A program made the position numbers and the translations under genes. A stretch of DNA of 29,811 nucleotides, taken from NCBI GenBank assembly GCA_031404455.1, contig JANNHP010000062.1:1-29811 (forward strand), read 5' to 3'. Source of the DNA: JANNHP01 sp031404455. Its GTDB lineage: Bacteria; Planctomycetota; JAJSAM01; JAJVHW01. This document shows positions 15,958-22,221 of this stretch, one piece after another; the first letter of the stretch is position 1; every line of letters begins with the position of its first letter. Under the pieces are notes generated by a model. It saw only the letters and a program-made list of their open reading frames with translations, was not told where the DNA came from and made no database searches.

Positions 15958-16280
15958 GGGGCGAGATCCGCTGGGCCGACCTCGACCCGACCCGCGGGAA
16001 CGAGCAGACGGGCCTGCGTCCGGTGCTCATCCTCAGCGAGGACGTCTTCAACGAGCGGTCCGGGACCGTGATCGCCGTGGCCCTGACCGGCGGCCGACCT
16101 CGAGCCGGGTTCCCGCTGACACTCGAGAGTCGTGCGCGCGGACTGCCGAAGCCGTCGTGGATCAAGATCGGCCAGATCCGCACGCTCTCGACCGAACGCG
16201 TCGGCAAGCGCATCGCGCGGTCCTCGGACGAGGAGGTCGCGGCCGTCATCGAAGGGCTGAACGAGATCCTGGGCGGCTGA
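15942..16280 (+). CDS. mazF: MazF/PemK-family endoribonuclease toxin
   Basis: 112 residues starting MARVLRGEIRWADLDPTRGN, followed by EQTGLRPVLILSEDVFN, VIAVALTGG, WIKIGQIRTLS and a final VIEGLNEILGG. These are the conserved MazF blocks. The R-G-[ED]-[IV]-x-W-x-[DN]-[LF] start and the G-x-E-x-x-x-x-RPV-L-[IV] loop form the RNA-cutting surface, and I-G-Q-[IV]-R is the second conserved block. MazF cuts single-stranded mRNA at short motifs. The specificity cannot be read from the sequence. The length is normal and nothing looks broken. Confidence 0.92.
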   Translation: MARVLRGEIRWADLDPTRGNEQTGLRPVLILSEDVFNERSGTVIAVALTGGRPRAGFPLTLESRARGLPKPSWIKIGQIRTLSTERVGKRIARSSDEEVAAVIEGLNEILGG

Positions 16281-16366
16281 GCCGGTCGCGGAGTTCCATG
16301 CCGACCCTCGCCCGCTCCAAAGCGCGGCCGACGGTGTCCGCGCTGTCGATGCCGGGATCGCTGAGC

Positions 16367-16406
16367 GCGGCGATCGGTCGCCGAGTCCCCGACGACCGAC
16401 CGCCGC
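16367..16406. terminator. Hairpin between convergent mazF and lpdA
   Basis: Two 14-base arms (16367-16380 and 16393-16406) with a 12-base loop pair at all but one position. That position is a G-U wobble in minus-strand RNA, so the better stem is on the lpdA transcript, 43 bases after its stop. No U-run follows. The rest of the 168-base gap shows no gene. Confidence 0.55.
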
Positions 16407-16448
16407 GATGTACGAGAATCCGAGCCCGGCTGACGACGTCGCCCCCGG

Positions 16449-17864
16449 CTATCGCCCCGCCCGGGCCGGATTCTCGATCGCGTGGATCGCGAGCCCGTGC
16501 ACCGCTTCCGCGGCCTCCATGATCGCCTCGGGCAGCGTCGGGTGCGCGTGGATGGTGGCCGCGATGTCCTCGACGCGCGCGCCCATCTCGATGGCGAGTG
16601 CGCCCTCCGCGATGAGCTCGCTCGCCTGCGGGCCGACGATGTGGAGTCCGAGCACCACGTCGGTTTTCCTGTCCGCCACGATCTTCGCGAAGCCCTCGGC
16701 CTCGTTCATCGAGAGCGCGCGGCCGTTCGCGGTGAACGGGAATTTCCCGACGACCGGGTCGTAGCCCTTGGCCTTCGCCTCGGCCTCTGTCAGGCCGACC
16801 GAGCCGATCTCCGGGTCCGTGAAGATGACGGCCGGCACGCAGCGATAGTCCGCCGCGGACGGCATCCCGCAGATCACCTCGGCCGCGACGATGCCCTCGC
16901 GGCTCGCCTTGTGCGCGAGCATCGGCTGGCCCGCGACGTCGCCGATCGCGTAGACGTGCGGCACGTTCGTGCGGCGTTGCTCGTTCACGCCGATGAAGCC
17001 CTTCTCCACCTTGACGCCGATCTTCTCGAGCCCGAGGCCCTCGGAGTTCGGCCGGCGGCCGACGGTCGAGAGGATCCAGTCCGCGTCGAACGTCTTCTCG
17101 CCCTTGTGCGACTTGACGAACACGCGCACGCCGCCGGTCGGGAGCTTCTCCCAGCGCTGCGCGAACGACTCGAGCTGGATGTCGACCTTGCGCTTCTTGA
17201 GGCCGCGGTGGACGACGGCGACGAGGTCCGGGTCCTGGCCGGGGAGCAGCGAATTCGTGGCTTCCACCACGATGACTTCGCTGCCGAGCTTGCGCAGGAA
17301 GGTGCCGATCTCGAGTCCGATGTAGCCGCCGCCGATGACGAGGATCTTCTTCGGGACGGCCGAGAGCGCCAGCGCCTCCGTCGAGCCGAGCACGTTCACG
17401 CCGTCCACTTTGAACGCGGGCAGTTCGATCGGGCGCGAGCCCGTGGCGATGATCACGTCCGTCGCCTCGATCTCCTCCACGCCCGCCGCCGACTTCACCG
17501 ACACCTTCGTCGGCGTCACGAACGTCGCCTCGCCCGCGACGTGCTCCACCTTGTGGTGCTTGAAGAGGAGCCCGACGCCGCCCGTCAGGCGGTCCACGAT
17601 CTTCTGCTTCCACGCGACCATCTTCTGGATGTCGATCGACACCGCACCGATGCCGATGCCCATCTCCGCGGCGTCGTGCGCGCGGTCGGCCACGGTCGAG
17701 GCGTGGATCATCGCCTTCGACGGGATGCAACCCACGTTGAGGCACACGCCGCCGAGCTTCTCACGCTCGACGCAGATGACCTTCTTGCCCTTCTGCGCGG
17801 CGCGGATCGCGGCCACGTAGCCGCCCGGGCCGGCTCCGATGACGAGGACGTCGGTGGTTCGCAT
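16449..17864 (-). CDS. lpdA: Dihydrolipoyl dehydrogenase (E3)
   Basis: 471 residues. The flavoenzyme reoxidises lipoyl groups on E2 of 2-oxo acid dehydrogenases and reduces NAD+. The N-terminal FAD fold is VLVIGAGPGGYVAAIRAAQKG. The redox-active disulfide is in GGVCLNVGCIPSK. An NAD-binding GGGYIGLEIGTFLRKLG follows in the middle, then FAD-binding YAIGDVAGQPMLAHKASREG. The C-terminal dimer interface has HAHPTLPEAIMEAA, whose His-Pro-Thr is the usual acid-base motif. The start at 17864 is well supported by an AGGAG six bases before the ATG. It stands 3 kb from the E1-E2 operon. Its leader forms a long hairpin that covers this Shine-Dalgarno. Confidence 0.95.
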   Translation of the reverse strand: MRTTDVLVIGAGPGGYVAAIRAAQKGKKVICVEREKLGGVCLNVGCIPSKAMIHASTVADRAHDAAEMGIGIGAVSIDIQKMVAWKQKIVDRLTGGVGLLFKHHKVEHVAGEATFVTPTKVSVKSAAGVEEIEATDVIIATGSRPIELPAFKVDGVNVLGSTEALALSAVPKKILVIGGGYIGLEIGTFLRKLGSEVIVVEATNSLLPGQDPDLVAVVHRGLKKRKVDIQLESFAQRWEKLPTGGVRVFVKSHKGEKTFDADWILSTVGRRPNSEGLGLEKIGVKVEKGFIGVNEQRRTNVPHVYAIGDVAGQPMLAHKASREGIVAAEVICGMPSAADYRCVPAVIFTDPEIGSVGLTEAEAKAKGYDPVVGKFPFTANGRALSMNEAEGFAKIVADRKTDVVLGLHIVGPQASELIAEGALAIEMGARVEDIAATIHAHPTLPEAIMEAAEAVHGLAIHAIENPARAGR

Positions 17865-17913
17865 CGATTCTCCTGACCGGCGGGGCGAGGCGCCGCGCCG
17901 GTCAGGAGAATCG
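17865..17913 (-). promoter_or_regulatory. Near-perfect hairpin sequestering the lpdA ribosome-binding site
   Basis: The leader of lpdA is a 49-base inverted repeat: 18-base perfect arms at 17865-17882 and 17896-17913, then a G-G mismatch and a four-base GGCG/CGCC stem capped by a three-base loop. The AGGAG Shine-Dalgarno is in the 3' arm of the mRNA, right against the start codon. If it forms, the ribosome site is closed. This would suit translational control by a bound protein or temperature, or an element that also works as a DNA operator. Nothing shows which. Confidence 0.75.
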
Positions 17914-17975
17914 TCAAGTGGCTGCACAAAGGGAAGAACTCGTGCGGGGGCAGCAGCGTGCGAGCATCCGCGGCG

Positions 17976-18218
17976 ATGCCTTTCGAGATCGTCGGCGACA
18001 TCACGGACGTCGAGACGATCGCCGTCGGTGCCCGTATCCGTGAGTTGGCGCGACTTCGCCGCCTGTACGGTCCGGGCCGATGGCGTAAGCTGAAAGGCGT
18101 CGCACTAATCCGGCTACGCAGCGGCACGACCCGCAGAGCGGAGTTGCACTGGTATGAAGCGCACGGCATCGGCAGGAAAGAAGTCAAGCGGAAGAGGTAC
18201 CTCGACCGTGACGCGTAG
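17976..18218 (+). CDS. Conserved small protein of unknown function
   Basis: 80 residues (MPFEIVGDITDVETIAVGAR, then RELARLRRLYGPGRWRKLKG and a closing LHWYEAHGIGRKEVKRKRYL). I recognise this pattern as that of a widespread small hypothetical family with the conserved HWYEAHGIGR core, but it has no assigned function that I can name. Its basic C-terminus would suit nucleic-acid contact. A GTG 18 bases upstream (17958) is an alternative start. The next small gene overlaps by 11 bases. The pair lies between TA modules and could itself be a two-gene addiction or regulatory pair, but nothing in the sequence proves it. Confidence 0.75.
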   Translation: MPFEIVGDITDVETIAVGARIRELARLRRLYGPGRWRKLKGVALIRLRSGTTRRAELHWYEAHGIGRKEVKRKRYLDRDA

Positions 18219-18450
18219 ACCCGCCCGGAGGGCCCCGGTGGAGTTCGCGGTCTGCGTCGCGAACCCCGGCCATCCGGCGTCGTTGGAACTGCACAAGATC
18301 TACCGCGTGGTTCCCGATGCCGCTGCCGCCCGGGACGGCGACTTGCGGATCGTCGACGAGAGCGGCGAGGACTACCTGTATCCGGCGGAGTGGTTCGCGT
18401 CGGTCGATCTGCCGGGACGCGTGAGGAAGTCGCTGCTCCGAGTGGGATGA
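18208..18450 (+). CDS. Conserved small protein of unknown function, partner of 17976
   Basis: 80 residues from a GTG start. The core is FAVCVANPGHPASLELHKIYR, then ARDGDLRIVDESGEDYLYPA and VDLPGRVRKSLL. The IDESGEDYLYP-type motif recurs in small conserved proteins of unknown role in many bacteria. An ATG at 18154 in the same frame would add 18 basic residues but would overlap the upstream gene by 65 bases, so I chose the later start. The short overlap (11 bases) suggests translation coupled to the 17976 gene. Confidence 0.7.
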   Translation: MTRRPARRAPVEFAVCVANPGHPASLELHKIYRVVPDAAAARDGDLRIVDESGEDYLYPAEWFASVDLPGRVRKSLLRVG

Positions 18451-18497
18451 GAGCCGACTTGCCCGAGTCGGAGGACGATCGGGCGCGCTCAGGTTGA

Positions 18498-18536
18498 TCG
18501 GCGGCGTCAGCGGCGGAAGGGCTGCTGAGCCGCCGA
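18498..18536. terminator. Bidirectional hairpin between the small-gene pair and the DinB-like gene
   Basis: Arms 18498-18511 and 18524-18536 pair over 13 bases with a single bulged G and a 12-base loop, ending just before the stop codon of the minus-strand DinB-like gene. A smaller stem (18454-18471) follows the plus-strand stop. Neither has a U-run, so a simple intrinsic terminator is not certain. Confidence 0.55.
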
Positions 18537-18538
18537 CC

Positions 18539-19012
18539 TCAGATCCGGTCCCAGTCCCAGATCGCGAAGCGGGTCTTCGTGTCCACCCCGTGCCCGCATT
18601 GCTTGAGAGTCAGCAGGATGTTCCCGCGGTGGTGGCTCTCGTGCGCGACGAGGTACGCGAGCGTCGTCGCGAGGCCCTTCTTGAACGGGCGGAAGCCCTT
18701 CTCGCCCGCCGCCGCGCGGCGCAGCCACTCCTCGACGCGGAGCGCCGAGTCGGCAAGCGCAATGGCGAGTTCCTCGCGGCTGGGCTCGTCCTCCGTCGCA
18801 AACCTTCTCGCGCCGGGAGCGAGCGCCTTCGCCCGCGCTTCGAGTTGCATCACCCGCACCGTGTGCAGGTGCGCGAACTGCCGCGCCACGCTTCGTCCCC
18901 CGCGCGTCGACAGCGTCGCGGAGAGACCCGCGTCGTCGATCTCGGCGAGGAGCTTCAGGTTGATGCGCTGGTTCGTGCGCCAGGCTTCGAGGGTGTCGTC
19001 GGTCTCGGGCAT
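18539..19012 (-). CDS. DinB-like four-helix metal-binding protein
   Basis: 157 residues. MPETDDTLEAWRTNQRINLK, FAHLHTVRVMQLEARAK and YLVAHESHHRGNILLTLKQCG match the DinB/YfiT-like four-helix bundle, in which a first His in the second helix and an HxxxH in the last hold a divalent metal. All three are here: His in AHLH and the pair in HESHH. Many members act in thiol-dependent detoxification or are stress-induced. This one cannot be assigned. The Shine-Dalgarno GGAGG lies directly upstream, so this start is leadered and well supported. Confidence 0.87.
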   Translation of the reverse strand: MPETDDTLEAWRTNQRINLKLLAEIDDAGLSATLSTRGGRSVARQFAHLHTVRVMQLEARAKALAPGARRFATEDEPSREELAIALADSALRVEEWLRRAAAGEKGFRPFKKGLATTLAYLVAHESHHRGNILLTLKQCGHGVDTKTRFAIWDWDRI

Positions 19013-19059
19013 TGGGATCCTCCGGTCGCCATCAGGCCTTCGAGCTTCGGAGATCGAGT

Positions 19060-19413
19060 TCACACCGCGTGCGCCCGGACCGCGACCTCGCGCTCCAGGC
19101 GCCCGGCGAGCGCGTCGCGGGCCGTCTCGATGTCGTAGTGCGTCTGGAGGTTCATCCAGAACGCCGGGTCCATCCCGAAGTACCTTCCGAGGCGCAGAGC
19201 GGTGTCGGCCGAGATGCCGCGCAGGCCGTGCACGATCTCGTTGATCCTCCGCGGCGGAACGCTGATCGCCTTCGCGAGCGCGTACTGCGAGACGTCCATC
19301 GGTTTGAGGAACTCCTCGAGGAGCATCTCGCCGGGATGGGTGGGCGGAAGGTCGCGGCCCGCCGCGCGGGCGCGTCGGCTAGTGGTAGTCGACGATCTCG
19401 ACTTCGTAGGCAT
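19060..19413 (-). CDS. higA: HigA-family antitoxin (XRE-type helix-turn-helix), apparently orphaned
   Basis: 117 residues. After a basic, serine/arginine-rich tail come LPPTHPGEMLLEEFLKPMDV and SQYALAKAISVPPRRINEIV, then GISADTALRLGRYFGMDPAFWMNLQ and YDIETARDAL. This is the HigA pattern of an XRE helix-turn-helix used as a toxin partner. The start is the ATG at 19413, preceded by an AAGGA Shine-Dalgarno. It overlaps the 3' end of a degraded higB, so it is translated after a dead toxin. It may persist as a regulator, as an anti-addiction factor, or only by chance. Confidence 0.9.
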   Translation of the reverse strand: MPTKSRSSTTTSRRARAAGRDLPPTHPGEMLLEEFLKPMDVSQYALAKAISVPPRRINEIVHGLRGISADTALRLGRYFGMDPAFWMNLQTHYDIETARDALAGRLEREVAVRAHAV

Positions 19414-19481
19414 GGTCGTCCTTCCAGCGGAAACAGACCCGCGCGCTGATCGTCGATCCGGATGCTGTGCCGGCCTGGGGT
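19379..19481 (-). pseudogene. higB: HigB toxin remnant
   Basis: The last ~20 codons, VCFRWKDDHAYEVEIVDYH and stop, match the C-terminus of HigB. Upstream, GRHSIRIDDQ, the segment that normally precedes R-[VI]-CFRW, is present in another frame. The two frames meet at the CAGCGCGCGGG run, where one extra base lies between the Gln and the Arg. Upstream of 19481 no HigB sequence remains and the stop of a different small gene begins. Only ~33 of ~92 residues survive. Without the N-terminal half of the toxin, the RNase is expected to be inactive. Confidence 0.8.
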
Positions 19482-19649
19482 TCACTTCGGAGTGGGCTGC
19501 GTCTCGGGACGTACGAGTGCGTCGATCGGGTCGCTTCGGTGCGCTCGCCTCCACTCCTTCCAGAGTTGGAAAGTCCCGATGGCGACGGCCAGTCCGGCAA
19601 GCGTGACGAGCAATTGGCGCGTAGGGGAACCCGTCCAGCGTGCCGACAT
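19482..19649 (-). CDS. 55-residue single-span membrane protein
   Basis: A small gene reading MSARWTGSPTRQLLVTLAGL, then AVAIGTFQLWKEWRRAHRS and a polar tail ending PETQPTPK. Residues ~12-30 form one hydrophobic helix with positive charges on both sides. The start is supported by a minus-strand TAGCAT nine bases upstream. It abuts the HigB remnant: its stop is immediately followed by the first recognisable HigB codon, so it may have replaced the toxin's 5' half by a rearrangement. Function unknown. It could also be a chance reading frame, but the promoter box and the amphipathic pattern argue for a gene. Confidence 0.6.
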   Translation of the reverse strand: MSARWTGSPTRQLLVTLAGLAVAIGTFQLWKEWRRAHRSDPIDALVRPETQPTPK

Positions 19650-19658
19650 CGTGCCCAC

Positions 19659-19664
19659 ATGCTA
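19659..19664 (-). promoter_or_regulatory. -10-like TAGCAT before the 55-residue membrane protein
   Basis: TAGCAT read on the minus strand is nine bases before the ATG at 19649, within the range seen at other starts in the window. Confidence 0.45.
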
Positions 19665-19753
19665 GCCCGCGCGCTCCGGTGACCGCAGCCTCGGCGGCCT
19701 TCCCTTCCCAGGAGACCGGCTGCGCGTCGCGGCCGTCCCCTGGCTGGCAACCC

Positions 19754-19772
19754 GGTAGCACTGTGCTACCCT
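19754..19772 (+). promoter_or_regulatory. Palindromic operator overlapping the -10 box of the ParD-like/zeta pair
   Basis: GGTAGCAC-T-GTGCTACC (19754-19770) is a perfect palindrome with eight-base arms. It overlaps a TACCCT -10-like box (19767-19772), which lies six bases before ATG 19779. A symmetrical site over the -10 of a toxin-antitoxin pair is the usual arrangement for repression by the dimeric antitoxin. Confidence 0.7.
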
Positions 19773-19778
19773 TCAGCC

Positions 19779-20165
19779 ATGAGCCAGCCCGTCAAGCTGT
19801 CCGACGCCCTCGTCCTCGACGCCCGGCTCGCGGGCGATGCGTTCCAGCGATCGATCGCCGGACAGGTCGAGTTCTGGGCGCGCCTCGGCCGCGCCGTCGA
19901 GCCACTGCTCCAGGGGGCGCAGGTGCTGGCGCTCTGCCGCAACGCGGCCGCGTACCCGCTCTCGGAGTGCATCGCGAGCGTGGATACGGCAGAAGGCCGG
20001 AGCCGAGTCTCGGATCACCTCGCGACGATCCCCTACCCGCACTACGAGCCGGCGCCCGGCCGTCCCGGTCATCTCGTGCGCATCGACGAGGACGGGACTC
20101 GCACGGTCGGCCGGTTCGTCCAGCGCCGATTCGTTCCGTCGAGGAAGGGGAAGGCGCGGCGTTGA
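19779..20165 (+). CDS. ParD-like antitoxin of a zeta-type module
   Basis: 128 residues. The N-terminus, MSQPVKLSDALVLDARLAGD and AFQRSIAGQVEFWARLGRAV, is the ParD-like family signature, an RHH-like DNA-binding part in which SIAGQVEFWARLG is highly conserved. The C-terminal half (IPYPHYEPAPGRPGHLVRI, then DGTRTVGRFVQRRFVP) is variable and presumably binds the toxin. Family members are commonly found before a small P-loop toxin, as here. The palindrome over its promoter suggests that it represses itself. Its stop overlaps the start of the toxin gene. Confidence 0.85.
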   Translation: MSQPVKLSDALVLDARLAGDAFQRSIAGQVEFWARLGRAVEPLLQGAQVLALCRNAAAYPLSECIASVDTAEGRSRVSDHLATIPYPHYEPAPGRPGHLVRIDEDGTRTVGRFVQRRFVPSRKGKARR

Positions 20166-20740
20166 GTTCGCCAATCGACGAGCGACCGATCGTCGTCGCC
20201 ATCGCGGGACCCAACGGGGCGGGGAAGACGACCTTCTACCAAGCGCACGTCGCTCGCGCCGGGCTGCGGCTCGTCAGCGCCGACGTGATCGCGCGCGAAC
20301 TCGGAGCCGAGCCGTACGCCGCGGCCGCGATCGCGGGGGCGCTGCGGCAGGAACTCGTTCGGCAGCGGGAAAGCTTCGCGTTCGAGACGGTGTTCTCGGA
20401 CCCGGTCGGCGACAAGATCGCGTTCCTGAAGGAGGCGCGGACTGCGGGATACGCCGTCGTCGTCTGCTTCGTCGGGGTCTCGGGACCGGACGTCTGCGAG
20501 GAGCGGGTTGCGATGCGCGTGTCGCAGGGCGGACACGACGTCCCGACGGAGAAGGTCGTCTCGCGCTTTCCCCGCGTGCTCGAGAACCTGCGTGCCGCGA
20601 TTCGCGAGTTGCCGCACGTGATCGTCTTCGACAACGACGACCTGAAGCGGCCGTTCCGGCGCGTGGCGGAGTTCGAGGAGGGGCGCGCAGTGTTCCGCGC
20701 CGACTCGCTGCCGGCGTGGGTCGCTCCGCTGATGCCGTGA
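20162..20740 (+). CDS. Zeta-toxin-like P-loop kinase
   Basis: 192 residues. A Walker A motif GPNGAGKTT (K22) begins the P-loop fold. FAFETVFSDPVGDKIAFLKE contains the ETVFS segment characteristic of the zeta family. Later, VVVCFVGVSGPDVCEERVAMRV and the R-V-x-x-GGHDVP block carry the conserved basic residues near the phosphate site. Zeta toxins phosphorylate UDP-N-acetylglucosamine or other nucleotide sugars. This one could alternatively be a simple nucleotide kinase-like ATPase. The start is a TTG at 20162 overlapping the upstream TGA by three bases (TTGA). No better start is near. Confidence 0.85.
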   Translation: MSSPIDERPIVVAIAGPNGAGKTTFYQAHVARAGLRLVSADVIARELGAEPYAAAAIAGALRQELVRQRESFAFETVFSDPVGDKIAFLKEARTAGYAVVVCFVGVSGPDVCEERVAMRVSQGGHDVPTEKVVSRFPRVLENLRAAIRELPHVIVFDNDDLKRPFRRVAEFEEGRAVFRADSLPAWVAPLMP

Positions 20741-20924
20741 GAGGCGGAGCCGACGAGCTGAGCGACCACGTCGTCGAAGCGCGATACGGAGCCAGGAACG
20801 AGTCGTCGGCTGCGGGAGATGGAGAGCTAGCGGCGCCGGAGGGCCGACGACTCGATCCAGGCACCGCATCGCTGCGTTCGGCGTCGAGCGGCGACGGTCT
20901 CGGTTGCCGCCGTTCGCCGTCTAC

Positions 20925-20953
20925 CTGAAGTTCGGCGCCTCGCCGAACTTCAG
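20925..20953. terminator. Perfect 13-base hairpin overlapping the stop codon of the E1alpha gene
   Basis: Arms CTGAAGTTCGGCG and CGCCGAACTTCAG, each 13 bases, with a three-base loop. It overlaps the minus-strand stop (20950-20952) at the end of the 2-oxo acid dehydrogenase operon, in a convergent gap with the zeta toxin gene. No U-run follows in either direction, so factor-dependent termination or protection from exonucleases is as likely as intrinsic termination. The rest of this 209-base gap (20741-20949) shows no gene. Confidence 0.6.
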
Positions 20954-22113
20954 AGCGGGAACGCCCCCTCCGCCGTCTTCCCCTCCTCGAAGAACGGCCG
21001 CACGTCGGCGAGTTGTTCGCGGAGGTACGGGTGGACGTTCTCCGTGACGTCCTCGATCAGCGTGTCGAGCGTCGGCGGGGCGGCCTTCTCGGCGGTCTGG
21101 ATCTCGCGCGTGACGAGGTCGTTCTGCTCGGCGAGCACGCGTTCCTCGGCGGCGGCGTCCCAGAGACGGTGCTTCTCGAGGAAGCGGCGCATGCGGTCCA
21201 CGGGATCGTTCCTCTCCCACATCTCGACTTCGACCGGGTCGCGGTAGCGCGTCGGATCGTCGGAGGAGCTGTGGCCGTGACGGCGGTACGTGACGGCCTC
21301 GATGAACGTCGGCCCCTGGCCCGTGCGCGCGCGCTTCACGGCGTCGCGCGTCACCGCGATGACGGCGAGGAGGTCGTTGCCGTCCACGCGGATGCCGGGC
21401 ATGCCGTAGCCGCGCGCCTTCACGGCGATCGTCGGCGACGCGGTCTGCGCGGCTACGGGCACCGAGATCGCCCAGCCGTTGTTCTGGCAGAAGATGACGA
21501 CCGGACACTTCCACACGCCCGCGAACGTCATCGCCACGTGAAAGTCGGGCTCGGAGGTCGCGCCGTCGCCGAGATAGGCGAGCGCCACGTTCTCGGCGCC
21601 GCGGATCTGCATTGCGCGCGCGCAGCCGACCGCCTGCGGCACCTGCGTGCCGATGGGGGAGCTGAGCGACACGTGGTTGCCCTGCCGGAAGCTGAAGTGC
21701 ATGGGCTGCTGGTGGCCCTTCTCCTCGTCGTGCGAGTTGCCCATCAGTTGCGCGATGTAGCGGGAGACGGGCATGCCGCGGAGGAGTGCCGCGCCGCCTT
21801 CGCGGAGCGCCGGGAAGAGCCAGTCGGACTTGCGGACGCACGCGGCACCGCCGACGGTCGCCGCCTCCTGGCCCGTGGACGCACCGTAGAACGCAATGCG
21901 TCCCTGGCGCTGGAGCAGGAGACACCGCCGGTCGAGCGTCCGGATCAGCAGCATCTGCTTGTAGAGATCGACCATCCGCTCGCCGGGGAGCTTCGGGTCC
22001 GTCGCGGGATCGAGGGTGTCGTCGTCGCGCAGCACGCGGAAGAGGCCGAGATCCGGCGGGACCTCGGGCTGGTCGGGAAAGAGCGTCGGCGGGCTGGGGT
22101 TGGAGCGGCTCAT
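20950..22113 (-). CDS. 2-oxo acid dehydrogenase E1 component, alpha subunit (copy 1)
   Basis: 387 residues, the thiamine-diphosphate-binding alpha subunit of a pyruvate or branched-chain 2-oxo acid dehydrogenase. The thiamine motif runs from GDG (182-184) to NN (211-212). GASTGQEAATVG, MGNSHDEEKGHQQPMH and YRRHGHSSSDDPTRYR match the substrate channel and phosphorylation-loop region of the E1alpha family. It is the fourth and last gene of the operon, with E2 upstream. In a typical operon E1alpha leads and E1beta follows, so its position at the end, beside a second E1alpha at the other end, is unusual. The start MSRSNPSP at 22113 lies just after the palindromic repeat and lacks a strong Shine-Dalgarno. 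Confidence 0.92.
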   Translation of the reverse strand: MSRSNPSPPTLFPDQPEVPPDLGLFRVLRDDDTLDPATDPKLPGERMVDLYKQMLLIRTLDRRCLLLQRQGRIAFYGASTGQEAATVGGAACVRKSDWLFPALREGGAALLRGMPVSRYIAQLMGNSHDEEKGHQQPMHFSFRQGNHVSLSSPIGTQVPQAVGCARAMQIRGAENVALAYLGDGATSEPDFHVAMTFAGVWKCPVVIFCQNNGWAISVPVAAQTASPTIAVKARGYGMPGIRVDGNDLLAVIAVTRDAVKRARTGQGPTFIEAVTYRRHGHSSSDDPTRYRDPVEVEMWERNDPVDRMRRFLEKHRLWDAAAEERVLAEQNDLVTREIQTAEKAAPPTLDTLIEDVTENVHPYLREQLADVRPFFEEGKTAEGAFPL

Positions 22114-22119
22114 GCGACG

Positions 22120-22203
22120 TCTCGGTAGGGGCGGACCCCTGTGTCCGCCCCCGTTGACGCGTGTTCGAGACAGGGCGGACACGGGGGTCCGCCCCTACCG
22201 AGA
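22120..22203. repeat. Long palindromic repeat 1 (E2 to E1alpha-1 gap)
   Basis: 31-base arms (22120-22150 and 22173-22203) differ at one position and enclose a 22-base loop. They contain the TAGGGGCGGACCCC core followed by GTGTCCGCCC. This resembles the GTAGGGGCG-type palindromic intergenic repeats that occur in many copies in some bacterial genomes. It shares TAGGGGCG with the two repeats further along the operon, but the inner palindrome is different. Confidence 0.9.
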
Positions 22204-22221
22204 ACTGGTGCCAGCACTGAC

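Noticed and set aside
16281..16448. Short gene in the convergent mazF-lpdA gap
   Set aside because: Only a proline/arginine-rich frame with no promoter box, Shine-Dalgarno or family likeness; the hairpin explains the visible structure.
20925..20953. Classic intrinsic terminators (also 16367-16406 and 18498-18536)
   Set aside because: The stems are strong but none has a following U-run, so I list them as terminator candidates at moderate confidence rather than as proven intrinsic terminators.
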